Part shown: piece by piece, positions 1 through 5,865 of the stretch
Layout of the letters: every line of letters begins with the position of its first letter
Position numbering within the stretch: position 1 is the first letter of the stretch
Origin: Planctomycetales bacterium
Lineage (GTDB): Bacteria > 4484-113 > JAFGCY01
Direction: 5' to 3'
NCBI GenBank assembly: GCA_024645305.1
Contig: JAHEFU010000189.1
Coordinates: forward strand, 1-5,865
DNA: 5,865 nucleotides
Made by a program: the position numbers and the translations under genes
Notes under the pieces: model-generated
What the model was told of the DNA's origin: nothing
Seen by the model: only the letters and a program-made list of their open reading frames with translations
The model's database searches: none

Positions 1-16
1 GTAATTCCCGAATTAC
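1..16. repeat. Perfect 7-bp palindrome at the left edge
   Basis: GTAATTC (1-7) and GAATTAC (10-16) are exact inverted copies separated by CC. Such an arrangement could be an operator half-site pair or the visible part of a longer structure cut by the window edge. Confidence 0.6.
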
Positions 17-94
17 GGATACCCATATAAATGCTTCGCCACTTCTCAGGCGCATGAGGAGCTGATCCGGTCAATTCCGACAACCCCAGTCAAT

Positions 95-103
95 ATTATA
101 TCA
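95..103 (-). promoter_or_regulatory. Candidate leftward extended -10 promoter
   Basis: The minus strand reads TGATATAAT, a perfect TGn-TATAAT extended -10 in the most AT-rich part of this end of the window. No -35 of note precedes it. Transcription would begin near 88 and run left, out of the window, towards a presumed next minus-strand gene. Two possible start codons follow, at 55 and at 26, both with frames open to the edge. Neither has a good Shine-Dalgarno sequence, so I do not call a gene. Confidence 0.4.
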
Positions 104-182
104 CCCAATAGCAAATCCCTGAGCCGGACAGATGAATGCCGGAGCCAGGGCCTGTGGCTGGAAATGAGCCTGCCTGTAGAAC

Positions 183-2090
183 TCAGAGCGTGACCTGGGA
201 ACTGATTTCCATCACGCGATCCTTCGGGATGTTGAAGAAGGCCGTGGGCCGCACCGCATTGCGGGCGAGGATGGAGAACAGCCAGGCCCGCCAGCGACTC
301 ATGCCGTGCCCGCCCTCCGCCAGTACGATCTCATTGCCGAGGAAGAATGTGGCGCTGGCAATCTGCGGGGTCGGGGTGTCCTTGCGTCCCAGCAGGGCCT
401 GCACGTCCGGATCCTCCATGAAGCCGTAGTTTGCCACCATGCGCACGAAGCCATTGCCGAGGTCCGTCACCGTGACCCGCTGGGCGTTCTCCACGAAGGG
501 CATCTCCTCGGTGACAATCGTCAGCAGCACGACCTGCTTGTGCACGACATGGTTGTGCAGGAAGTTGTGCACCAGTGCCGGGGGTGTGCCCTCGGAGTTG
601 CTGGTCATGAACACCGCGGTACCGGGCACGCGGCGGCTGTGGTCAGCCTTCATGCGCTTGTAGAATTCCTCCAGTGGCACGATGTTGTCGCGGATCTGCT
701 GCCACAGCAGCAGGCGGCCCTTCTTCCAGGTCGTCATCAGCAGGAATACGATCGCGGCGATCGTCAGCGGGAACCAGCCGCCCTGCCCGATCTTGACGAC
801 GTTGCCGCTGAAGAAGGTCAGGTCCACACTGAGCAGCAGCAGGGTCAGGCCGCCACTCGTCAGGCGGCTCCAGCCCCAGCGGTGCCGGGCCACGAAATAG
901 GCCAGGACCGTGGTGATGACCATCGTGGTGGCAACAGCGATGCCGTATGCGGCAGCCAGGTTGGTGGATGACTGGAAGCCCAGCACCAGCCCGATCGTGG
1001 CGCACATCAGGATCCAGTTGACCGAGGGCACGTAGATCTGGCCGATCTCGCGCGCGGAGGTGTGCTGGATCGGCATGCGCGGCCAGTAGCCAAGCATCGT
1101 GGCCTGGCGCGTGATCGAGAAGGCGCCGGAAATCACGGCCTGCGAGGCGATCACCGTGGCGCAGGTTGCCAGCAGCAAGAGCGGCAGCAGGGCCCAGGCG
1201 GGGGCCATGTTGTAGAACGGATTCTCCACGGCTGCCGGGTTGGCCAGCAGCAGCGCACCCTGCCCGAAGTAGTTGAGCAGCAGTGCGGGCAGCACAACGC
1301 AGAACCAGGTCATGCGGATCGGCTTCGCACCGAAATGCCCCATGTCGGCATACAGCGCCTCACCGCCGGTGACAACGAGGAACACGGCACCCATCACGAC
1401 GAAGCCGAGGTGCTTGCTGCCCAGCAGGAATGCAAAGGCGTAGGTCGGGCTGACGGCTGCGAGGATCGCAGGATGCTGGACGATCTGCATAATGCCGAGG
1501 ATTGCCAGCACAGTGAACCAGAGCAGTGACACCGGGCCGAACACCGCACCGACGCCGGCGGTCCCGCGCCGCTGGAACATGAACAGCAGGATCAGGATCA
1601 CGACGGTGATCGGCACGATGTAGTGCGACAGCGTGGGTGCCGCCACCTGCAGGCCCTCCACCGCGCCCAGCACCGAGATGGCCGGGGTGATCATACCGTC
1701 GCCATAGAGCAACGCCGCACCGAACAGGCCGAACATCATGATGATGCGCTTGAGGCGCGGCCGGTGGTCCTCCTTCTCGGCGGCCAGGGCTGACAGGGCC
1801 AGTTCGCCGCCCTCACCGCGGTTGTCGGCCCGCATCACATAGGCGAGGTACTTGAGGGTGATGACGATGTTGAGGGACCAGAAGACCAGGGAGAGCACCC
1901 CGAAGACGTTCGCCGGGTTGATGGCGACGGAGTGTGAGCCGTGGAAGCATTCGCGGATCGCGTACAGCGGGCTGGTGCCGATGTCTCCGAACACGATGCC
2001 AAGTGATGCAAGGCACATTGCTGCCAGGTAGCGTGGACCGTGCTTAGGTGCGTGATCATCGCCACCATGGGCGGTTTCCCTTTCAGACAT
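183..2090 (-). CDS. kup: Kup-family low-affinity potassium transporter
   Basis: This is a K+ uptake permease of the inner membrane (KUP/HAK/KT family, thought to be a K+/H+ symporter). At 635 residues it is close to the usual length of about 620-630. The hallmark motifs are all present: GDIGTSPLYA (residues 35-44), YGDGMITPAISVL (129-141), GGEALYADMGHFG (242-254) and WPRMPIQHTS (336-345). About twelve hydrophobic segments lie between residues 22 and 455, and a soluble cytoplasmic C-terminal domain fills about 456-635. Acidic residues in these motifs (Asp36, Glu244) fall where acidic residues are known to matter in E. coli Kup. The start at 2090 is supported by a strong Shine-Dalgarno sequence just upstream. 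The N-terminal tail before the first membrane segment is short, His-rich and polar. The gene lies 58 bp downstream of the S9 peptidase gene on the same strand and has a promoter candidate in that gap. It appears intact, with no frameshift. Confidence 0.96.
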   Translation of the reverse strand: MSERETAHGGDDHAPKHGPRYLAAMCLASLGIVFGDIGTSPLYAIRECFHGSHSVAINPANVFGVLSLVFWSLNIVITLKYLAYVMRADNRGEGGELALSALAAEKEDHRPRLKRIIMMFGLFGAALLYGDGMITPAISVLGAVEGLQVAAPTLSHYIVPITVVILILLFMFQRRGTAGVGAVFGPVSLLWFTVLAILGIMQIVQHPAILAAVSPTYAFAFLLGSKHLGFVVMGAVFLVVTGGEALYADMGHFGAKPIRMTWFCVVLPALLLNYFGQGALLLANPAAVENPFYNMAPAWALLPLLLLATCATVIASQAVISGAFSITRQATMLGYWPRMPIQHTSAREIGQIYVPSVNWILMCATIGLVLGFQSSTNLAAAYGIAVATTMVITTVLAYFVARHRWGWSRLTSGGLTLLLLSVDLTFFSGNVVKIGQGGWFPLTIAAIVFLLMTTWKKGRLLLWQQIRDNIVPLEEFYKRMKADHSRRVPGTAVFMTSNSEGTPPALVHNFLHNHVVHKQVVLLTIVTEEMPFVENAQRVTVTDLGNGFVRMVANYGFMEDPDVQALLGRKDTPTPQIASATFFLGNEIVLAEGGHGMSRWRAWLFSILARNAVRPTAFFNIPKDRVMEISSQVTL

Positions 2091-2091
2091 T

Positions 2092-2100
2092 GATCACCTC
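2092..2100 (-). promoter_or_regulatory. Extended Shine-Dalgarno of kup
   Basis: Read on the minus strand, the nine bases GAGGTGATC stand immediately before CA-ATG. They match without a gap the complement of the bacterial 16S rRNA 3' tail (GATCACCTCC). This fixes the kup start at 2090 and suggests efficient initiation. Confidence 0.75.
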
Positions 2101-2111
2101 TTCGGTGGCGC

Positions 2112-2120
2112 AGTATAGCA
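2112..2120 (-). promoter_or_regulatory. Candidate extended -10 promoter of kup
   Basis: The minus strand reads TGCTATACT, a TGn extended -10 whose hexamer TATACT differs from TATAAT at one base. No convincing -35 hexamer lies 16-18 bp upstream, as is common for extended -10 promoters. Transcription would start near 2105, giving a leader of about 15 nt that still contains the Shine-Dalgarno sequence. The motif sits inside a small dyad, CGGTG (2103-2107) and CACCG (2119-2123), which could be an operator or a coincidence. If real, it lets kup be expressed independently of the upstream peptidase gene. Confidence 0.45.
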
Positions 2121-2148
2121 CCGCCGCAGGCCGGTTTGGCGCTTATGC

Positions 2149-4809
2149 TCAGTCCCAGTGCTCCTCGCAGTATTCCACCACGCCCTGGAAAACGCGGATG
2201 TAGTTGAAGTTGGTCTGGATGCCGTGGGAATCACGCGGGAAAAGCTTCAATTCAACGTTAATGCCTTCCTCGTGACCCTTCTCGATGTACTGCGCCACGG
2301 TCTGGAACAGGGTGTTGTTGTCCTTCAGACCGTGCATGATCAGCAGGTCGTCCGTGATGTTCTCCAGGTACTCGCTGGCATTGCTGAGCTCATAGGCCTT
2401 CTTTGCCTCCGGCAGCTTGCCGACGCGGCTGGTGGAGTACCAGTAGTTGTAGTTGTCCCAGTCAATCGCAGGGGCCACCGCGACACCGACCGGGAATTCG
2501 CCGGGTGCCATGCCAAGCATCATGAGCGTCATGAAGCCGCCGTAGCTCCAGCCCCAGATCCCGCTGCGCTGCGGGTCCGCGCCGTAGTTGGCAACCAGCT
2601 CATCACGCACGGCGAGGATGTCCTGCACCTCGGGTGTGCCGAGCCGGCCCTTGACGTCGATGCGCCAGTCCCGCCCGTAGCCCTCGCTGCCGCGGAAGTC
2701 CGGCACGGCCACGATCCAGCCTTTTTCCTGCGCCAGCCAGGCGAAGTACATGTCGAACCACTGCGGGACGTCTTTCACGCGCTGGGCGTAACCGGCGCCG
2801 TGGGCGTACACCAGCAGCGGGTATGTGCAGTTGCAGTCGAAGTCCTGCGGCAGGAAGACCTTGGTGGCGATCATGCCCGGCTCACCACTGACCTCCAGCG
2901 GAGTGACCGTCGGCGTTGTGATGATCTCGTAGTCCCAGCTGTCCAGCCAGTTGTCAAAGTCCGGACAGTCACGGCCGATCAGGGTCCACATCGGCAGGAT
3001 GCTGCCATCCCCCGTACCAATGCGCTTGGTTGCCAGCAGCAGGTCAATTTCACGAAGTTCTGACATCCGGCGCGGTGACTGGGCACTGACCAGCAGCAGA
3101 CTCTCCTGCTCATTGACCGCCGCGATATCGGTCCAGGCCTGCCCCCCCGCCAGGATCAGGTCATGGCCGGTGCTGAAGTCATACAGCATCAGCTGGCGGT
3201 TGGCGGAAGTCGGTGCCGCCGTCTGCAGGATCAGCATGTCACGCTGTTCCAGGTAGCGCCATGCGGTGATTTCATGCTCCAGCATCAGAAGCTCGCTGGC
3301 AATGTGTGTGGTCTCAGTGTTCAGCTCCACTTCCGCTTCATCCGCTGTGTCGCCTGCTTCTGCTTCTGCTACTGCCTCTGTTTCTGCTTCTGCTTCTGCT
3401 TCTGTTACTGCTTCTGCTTCTGTTACTGCTTCTGCTTCTGTTTCTGCTTCCTCTTCGACCGGTTCGATGTAGTCGGGGTTGTCAATCAATTCATACAATG
3501 CACAGTGCCCGTCCTTCTCACTCATAAGGTACAGCGAGCCGTCGCTGCGCCAGCCGCAGCCCGTGCGCGAGCCGTTCACCCAGCCGCTGTCATCCTCTCT
3601 GTAGGCCAGTGTGACGTCCGCGCTGTCGCCATCTTCCCCGGGCGTGATGATGTAGACGCGGTAACCCATCACGTCCGTTGTCACGATGCTCAGCAACAGA
3701 CGGTTGTCACCCTCCACGGGTGACCAGTCCAGGCCGTAGATCCAGTAATGCGGAGCATCCGGGATTTCCACGTCGAACTGCCAGGGATTCTCCTCCGAGA
3801 GATCGCGTATGTGGAAGCTGACCTTTTCCGGGGTATCCTGCGGGCGGGCATAGCGGTTGGTGATGTGGTACGGGTTCTCCGCGAACAGCTCGGGGATCTC
3901 CGTCTGGCGCACACTGCGGTAGTCGCGCCGGGAGAAGGCCAGCCAGCGATTGTCGCGGCTCAGGGCATAGTTATCCGTGTTGCCAAATTCGCCCTGCCCG
4001 CCATCGGTGAGCTGTACCAGATCCCCTGTGACGCTGTCCCAGGAGAGGATGTCGGAAGCGCTGGTCAGCAGGAACTGGCTGCGGCCGGACAGGCGCTGCA
4101 CCCCGCTCCAGCCGTTCTCATGCTTCATGCGCAGGACTGGGGCGGGGTCGGAGCTGTCCATGTCCATGGAGTAGATCCGCCCGCCGTAGTTCCAGAACAG
4201 TTCGTGGCTGTCCAGGCGCCACTGGCAGGCCCCGATTCCGCCGAAGCTGTCGTACTGCTTCTGCAGGTCCTCCTCGAATTCCTCGCGGCGTTCCTCCTCG
4301 TCAAACTGCTCGACTTCCTCATCCTCCCCGGCATCCATGGAATCATCGTTGTCAGTTTCATCCCCGTTGTCTGCGGAACCATCCAGTTCATCCTCGATCT
4401 GCTCTTCATCGATCTGTTCCTCTGTGTCGCCGGATTCCCCATCCTGCACGGAATCTTCGTCGCCGGCCTCAGGGTGTTCCTTCTCCCAGGCTTCGCGGGC
4501 CTTCTCCAGGTCGCGTTCGAACTCGCGGCGGCGGCGGATTTCATGATCCTGCCACAGGCTGGTATAGCTGTGCTTCTCGCCAGTCTCGCGGTCCAGCACC
4601 CAGAGGTCACGGATGTTCTGGCCGGTTTCATCCCAGCCGAAGGCCACATAGCGGCCGTCATCGGAGATGGACACGGAGCCGGGACTGGTGCCGAAGAGGA
4701 ATGGACGGCGGTACAGCTCCTCCAGCGTGAAGGGAGCCCTGGCGGAAGCGATGGAACAGGCCAGCAGACAGGCAGCGGCGGCGATGGAAATCAGACGGGG
4801 AATGCGCAT
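2149..4809 (-). CDS. Secreted S9B (dipeptidyl peptidase IV-like) serine peptidase
   Basis: This is a prolyl-oligopeptidase-family serine peptidase of 886 residues, probably periplasmic. Residues 1-23 look like a signal peptide: basic MRIPR, a hydrophobic core, then a signal peptidase I site after ASA (21-23). LLAC at 15-18 is a weaker lipobox alternative. About 27-620 should form the beta-propeller, with an alpha/beta-hydrolase domain from about 630 to the end. The catalytic residues are Ser755 in GWSYGG (753-758), Asp830 in HGLKDNN and His862 in DSHGI, plus an oxyanion-type Tyr668. Asp-to-His spacing is 32 residues, as in human DPP4. The RLGTPEV stretch before the nucleophile and the GWSYGG form favour subfamily S9B over S9A or S9C. 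It is about 145 residues longer than typical relatives because of two acidic inserts (residues 92-186 and 449-497). The usual Glu-Glu pair that binds the substrate N terminus is not evident, so exact specificity is open. No upstream start is possible: an in-frame TAA lies four codons before the ATG. Confidence 0.92.
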   Translation of the reverse strand: MRIPRLISIAAAACLLACSIASARAPFTLEELYRRPFLFGTSPGSVSISDDGRYVAFGWDETGQNIRDLWVLDRETGEKHSYTSLWQDHEIRRRREFERDLEKAREAWEKEHPEAGDEDSVQDGESGDTEEQIDEEQIEDELDGSADNGDETDNDDSMDAGEDEEVEQFDEEERREEFEEDLQKQYDSFGGIGACQWRLDSHELFWNYGGRIYSMDMDSSDPAPVLRMKHENGWSGVQRLSGRSQFLLTSASDILSWDSVTGDLVQLTDGGQGEFGNTDNYALSRDNRWLAFSRRDYRSVRQTEIPELFAENPYHITNRYARPQDTPEKVSFHIRDLSEENPWQFDVEIPDAPHYWIYGLDWSPVEGDNRLLLSIVTTDVMGYRVYIITPGEDGDSADVTLAYREDDSGWVNGSRTGCGWRSDGSLYLMSEKDGHCALYELIDNPDYIEPVEEEAETEAEAVTEAEAVTEAEAEAETEAVAEAEAGDTADEAEVELNTETTHIASELLMLEHEITAWRYLEQRDMLILQTAAPTSANRQLMLYDFSTGHDLILAGGQAWTDIAAVNEQESLLLVSAQSPRRMSELREIDLLLATKRIGTGDGSILPMWTLIGRDCPDFDNWLDSWDYEIITTPTVTPLEVSGEPGMIATKVFLPQDFDCNCTYPLLVYAHGAGYAQRVKDVPQWFDMYFAWLAQEKGWIVAVPDFRGSEGYGRDWRIDVKGRLGTPEVQDILAVRDELVANYGADPQRSGIWGWSYGGFMTLMMLGMAPGEFPVGVAVAPAIDWDNYNYWYSTSRVGKLPEAKKAYELSNASEYLENITDDLLIMHGLKDNNTLFQTVAQYIEKGHEEGINVELKLFPRDSHGIQTNFNYIRVFQGVVEYCEEHWD
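3355..3456 (-). repeat. In-frame hexanucleotide repeat encoding a Glu-Ala tract
   Basis: The plus strand carries about seventeen copies, some degenerate, of the hexamer TTCTGC and its variants. The minus-strand peptidase gene reads these as Glu-Ala dipeptides with Val-Thr interruptions (residues about 452-485). An 18-bp unit is repeated perfectly at 3404-3421 and 3422-3439, giving the peptide period VTEAEA twice. Most codons are GAA and GCA. Because the unit is six bases, gain or loss of units changes length without shifting the frame. The encoded tract belongs to a larger acidic stretch, residues 449-495, with 21 acidic and no basic residues. Confidence 0.88.
4252..4536 (-). other. Charged, strongly acidic insert in the S9 peptidase propeller
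   Basis: Residues 92-186 of the peptidase interrupt the propeller region. They begin with a basic/acidic helical stretch (about 92-112), pass through an acidic low-complexity core, and end with another helical charged stretch (about 171-186). Residues 114-173 contain 32 Asp/Glu in 60 positions and no Lys or Arg. The two charged flanks could form a helical hairpin or coiled coil holding a disordered acidic loop. Codons are varied (GAA/GAG, GAC/GAT), so this insert is not a fresh slippage product. Confidence 0.8.
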
Positions 4810-4953
4810 CCGTAGATGTTAGCCAAAGGCAGGCCCTGCGGGCAAGTCTCACGCTCCGTCCCAGGCTGGTGTCACTGATATTCCCTGTCCTGAAATGCAA
4901 TGCAGGTCTGGCGGGTAGAATCAGGTATCTCTACGGATTGACGGGAGCGGAAA
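4810..4953. promoter_or_regulatory. Divergent intergenic region between the peptidase and DinB-like genes
   Basis: This 144-bp region must hold the start signals of both divergent genes. For the DinB-like gene, TAGAAT at 4916-4921 (plus) is a -10 candidate with one mismatch and no good -35. It overlaps an inverted repeat, GTAGA (4915-4919) and TCTAC (4930-4934). For the peptidase, the minus strand offers TAACAT (4821-4816) preceded at 18 bp by TTGCCC, each matching consensus at four of six positions. All of these are weak matches made by eye. Confidence 0.3.
4943..4947 (+). promoter_or_regulatory. Shine-Dalgarno of the DinB-like gene
   Basis: GGGAG lies six bases before the ATG at 4954 and supports that start codon. 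Confidence 0.55.
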
Positions 4954-5529
4954 ATGGATAGTGCAACACAGGCCCAGCCTACACTCGGGCAGGTCTACCC
5001 CTGGCTGAACATGACCTTCGACTACACGGACAAGATCGCTGCGCTGATCCCCGAGGACCTGCTGGACTGGCGCTTTGAGGACCCCAGCGGCCGCTGGACC
5101 TTCAGCCTCGGCGAGCAGGCCATGCACTGCGCCGATGCACGGCGGATGTTTGCCCGCCAGATCAAGGGCAGTGACAGTAGCGATGGATACTGGAGCGAGG
5201 GACCGGGTGAGGATGGTGTGTGGAAGTTCAAGGAATATGGCAATAAGCAGGCCATTCTCGACAGCCTCAAGGAATCGCGCGCCGAATTCGATGCCGTGTT
5301 CAATCGCCCGGCGACTGATGCACTGGCAGTGACGGATGGCATGAAAGCCACCTTCGAGAAGATCATGGGACAGATGAAGGAACAGGGCCATGACACGGCT
5401 GACGCCGAACTGCGCGGACCGGCCAACCTGATCCGGGTGCTGATGGCAACGGTCGTGCATGAAGCGGGACATCGCGGTTCGATGCAGACTCTCCTGCGCA
5501 TGAAGGGCCAAAACGTCGGACAGGAGTAG
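4954..5529 (+). CDS. DinB-superfamily protein (putative metal-binding four-helix bundle)
   Basis: This 191-residue protein has no signal peptide or membrane segment and is probably cytoplasmic. It has the pattern of the DinB/YfiT-like fold. A helix near residues 50-70 carries His58 (LGEQAMHCADA), and a late helix carries HEAGHRG at 169-175, giving His169 and His173. Together these form the three-histidine metal site typical of the superfamily. Trp48 in the RWTFSLGE stretch is also usual in relatives. Members include thiol transferases and many proteins of unknown role, some induced by DNA damage; nothing here tells which substrate this one uses. The start at 4954 has a fair Shine-Dalgarno sequence. 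The gene is divergent from the S9 peptidase and convergent with the dehydrogenase on its right, so it is probably transcribed alone. Length is slightly above the usual 150-175 residues, mostly from a longer loop at about 71-96. Confidence 0.82.
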   Translation: MDSATQAQPTLGQVYPWLNMTFDYTDKIAALIPEDLLDWRFEDPSGRWTFSLGEQAMHCADARRMFARQIKGSDSSDGYWSEGPGEDGVWKFKEYGNKQAILDSLKESRAEFDAVFNRPATDALAVTDGMKATFEKIMGQMKEQGHDTADAELRGPANLIRVLMATVVHEAGHRGSMQTLLRMKGQNVGQE

Positions 5530-5543
5530 AAGAATCAGATTGC

Positions 5544-5599
5544 AGGTTGGAGCGGGGAGTTTGGATACTCTCCAACCTCCAACCTCCAAACTCCAACCT
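5544..5599. repeat. Heptanucleotide inverted/tandem repeat forming a hairpin between convergent genes
   Basis: Seven-base units keep a strict register. GGTTGGA (5545-5551), a degenerate unit (5552-5558) and GTTTGGA (5559-5565) are followed by a five-base TACTC turn. Then come four units in the opposite sense: TCCAACC, TCCAACC, TCCAAAC and TCCAACC (5571-5598). AGGTTGGAG (5544-5552) pairs perfectly with CTCCAACCT (5591-5599), and GGAGTTTGGA (5556-5565) with TCCAAACTCC (5585-5594). These two pairings overlap by four bases, so they compete or share. The position suggests a two-way transcription barrier, but there is no T-tract. The last unit contains part of the dehydrogenase stop codon. Confidence 0.75.
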
Positions 5600-5865
5600 A
5601 GTCCACCCGGATGACAACCTTGCCGATTCCGGTATTGCCATTCATGAATTCATGGGCCTGGGCCGTATCCTCGAGACTGAACTCGGCTGCTTTCACAGCC
5701 TTGATCTTCCCGGCGCCCAGCAGGCCAACGAGCTGCTCCAGGTCCGGCTTGTTGCCAAGGTAATAGCCCTTGAAGCGCAGCTGGCGCAGATAGGACATCT
5801 GCAGGTGCAGGCTGGTTTCCACTCCGGTGAGGATGCCGCAGAAGGCCATCGTGCCGCCCTTGGAC
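5598..5865 (-). CDS. C-terminal part of a medium-chain (zinc-type) alcohol dehydrogenase/quinone oxidoreductase-like protein
   Basis: Only the last 88 or so codons lie in the window; the gene continues past the right edge. The visible part resembles the end of medium-chain dehydrogenase/reductase proteins. It starts with a KGGTMAFCG strand-turn at the end of the NAD(P)-binding Rossmann fold. A middle section follows with KGYYLGNKPDLEQLVGLLGAGKIKA split over helix and loop. The end has the family signature of SLEDTAQAHEFM followed by GKVVIRVD. These proteins reduce or oxidise alcohols, aldehydes or quinones with NAD(P)H. The substrate and the presence of catalytic zinc cannot be judged because the N-terminal domain is missing. 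The stop TAG (5600-5598) lies in the heptamer repeat that separates it from the convergent DinB-like gene. An internal Met at 5849 is not the start, since the frame is open upstream with conserved family residues. Confidence 0.85.
   Translation of the reverse strand, partial: SKGGTMAFCGILTGVETSLHLQMSYLRQLRFKGYYLGNKPDLEQLVGLLGAGKIKAVKAAEFSLEDTAQAHEFMNGNTGIGKVVIRVD

Larger units (their letters stand above)
1..182. other. Non-coding stretch downstream of kup
   Basis: No supported gene lies here. Besides the palindrome and promoter candidate, it holds an 8-bp direct repeat on the minus strand, TTGACTGG (93-86) and TTGACCGG (74-67), 19 bp apart. I found no clear intrinsic terminator for kup: the GC-rich short inverted matches near 127-172 lack a T-tract. 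Confidence 0.6.

Noticed and set aside
127..172. Possible intrinsic terminator after kup
   Set aside because: Short inverted matches exist (AGCCA/TGGCT and CCGG/CCGG), but the stems are only 4-5 bp and no T-run follows.
306..971. Plus-strand open frame rich in His and Gln opposite kup
   Set aside because: It is the high-GC complement of the kup C-terminal half; the composition is an artefact of reading the wrong strand.
3163..3723. Long plus-strand open frame with a Cys-Phe rich tract
   Set aside because: It is the antisense reading of the Glu-Ala hexamer repeat in the peptidase gene; it has no family resemblance and sits wholly inside a well-supported gene.
183..4809. kup and the peptidase as a dedicated functional system
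   Set aside because: They share only orientation and proximity; separate promoter signals and unrelated biochemistry give no evidence of a joint pathway.
3748..4815. Plus-strand open frame of 355 residues opposite the peptidase N-terminal half
   Set aside because: It is antisense to a conserved coding region; its hydrophobic stretches are the complement of the acidic insert, and no ribosome site or domain is seen.
4829..4843. GC-rich small hairpin (GCAGG/CCTGC) upstream of the peptidase gene
   Set aside because: The arms are 4-5 bp in GC-rich DNA, there is no T-tract and it is not linked to any known element; likely chance.
4921..5589. Minus-strand open frame of 222 residues opposite the DinB-like gene
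   Set aside because: It is the antisense shadow of a gene with clear three-histidine motifs and runs through the heptamer repeat and the divergent promoter region.

Overview
The window is GC-rich, gene-dense bacterial chromosome, most likely from a gammaproteobacterium. The reasons are the Kup-type K+ transporter, the periplasmic S9 peptidase with a proteobacterial-style signal peptide, and compact intergenic gaps with recognisable Shine-Dalgarno and sigma70-like elements. The very acidic inserts in the peptidase would suit a mildly halophilic or marine organism, but that is inference. I see no mobile element, tRNA, rRNA, CRISPR array or phage gene.

Layout: positions 1-182 are non-coding as far as can be seen. 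They carry a leftward extended -10 promoter candidate, a short direct repeat and a perfect palindrome at the window edge, and probably lead into a gene to the left. Next, on the minus strand, come kup (183-2090) and, 58 bp upstream of it, an 886-residue secreted S9B (dipeptidyl peptidase IV-like) serine peptidase (2149-4809). The peptidase has an intact Ser755/Asp830/His862 triad and two long acidic low-complexity inserts, one encoded by a hexanucleotide repeat. A 144-bp divergent intergenic region (4810-4953) separates it from a plus-strand DinB-superfamily gene (4954-5529). That gene converges on the 3' end of a minus-strand medium-chain (zinc-type) dehydrogenase that runs off the right edge. 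The 68-bp convergent gap is almost filled by a heptanucleotide inverted/tandem repeat that can fold into a hairpin.

How the genes work together: kup and the peptidase are close and co-oriented, so read-through is possible, but kup also appears to have its own promoter in the gap. I see no shared pathway between K+ uptake, periplasmic peptide breakdown, a DinB-fold protein and an oxidoreductase. This looks like ordinary housekeeping/accessory chromosome rather than a new multi-gene system. The most interesting points are the acidic, repeat-encoded inserts in the peptidase, its probable SD-less start and the heptamer hairpin.
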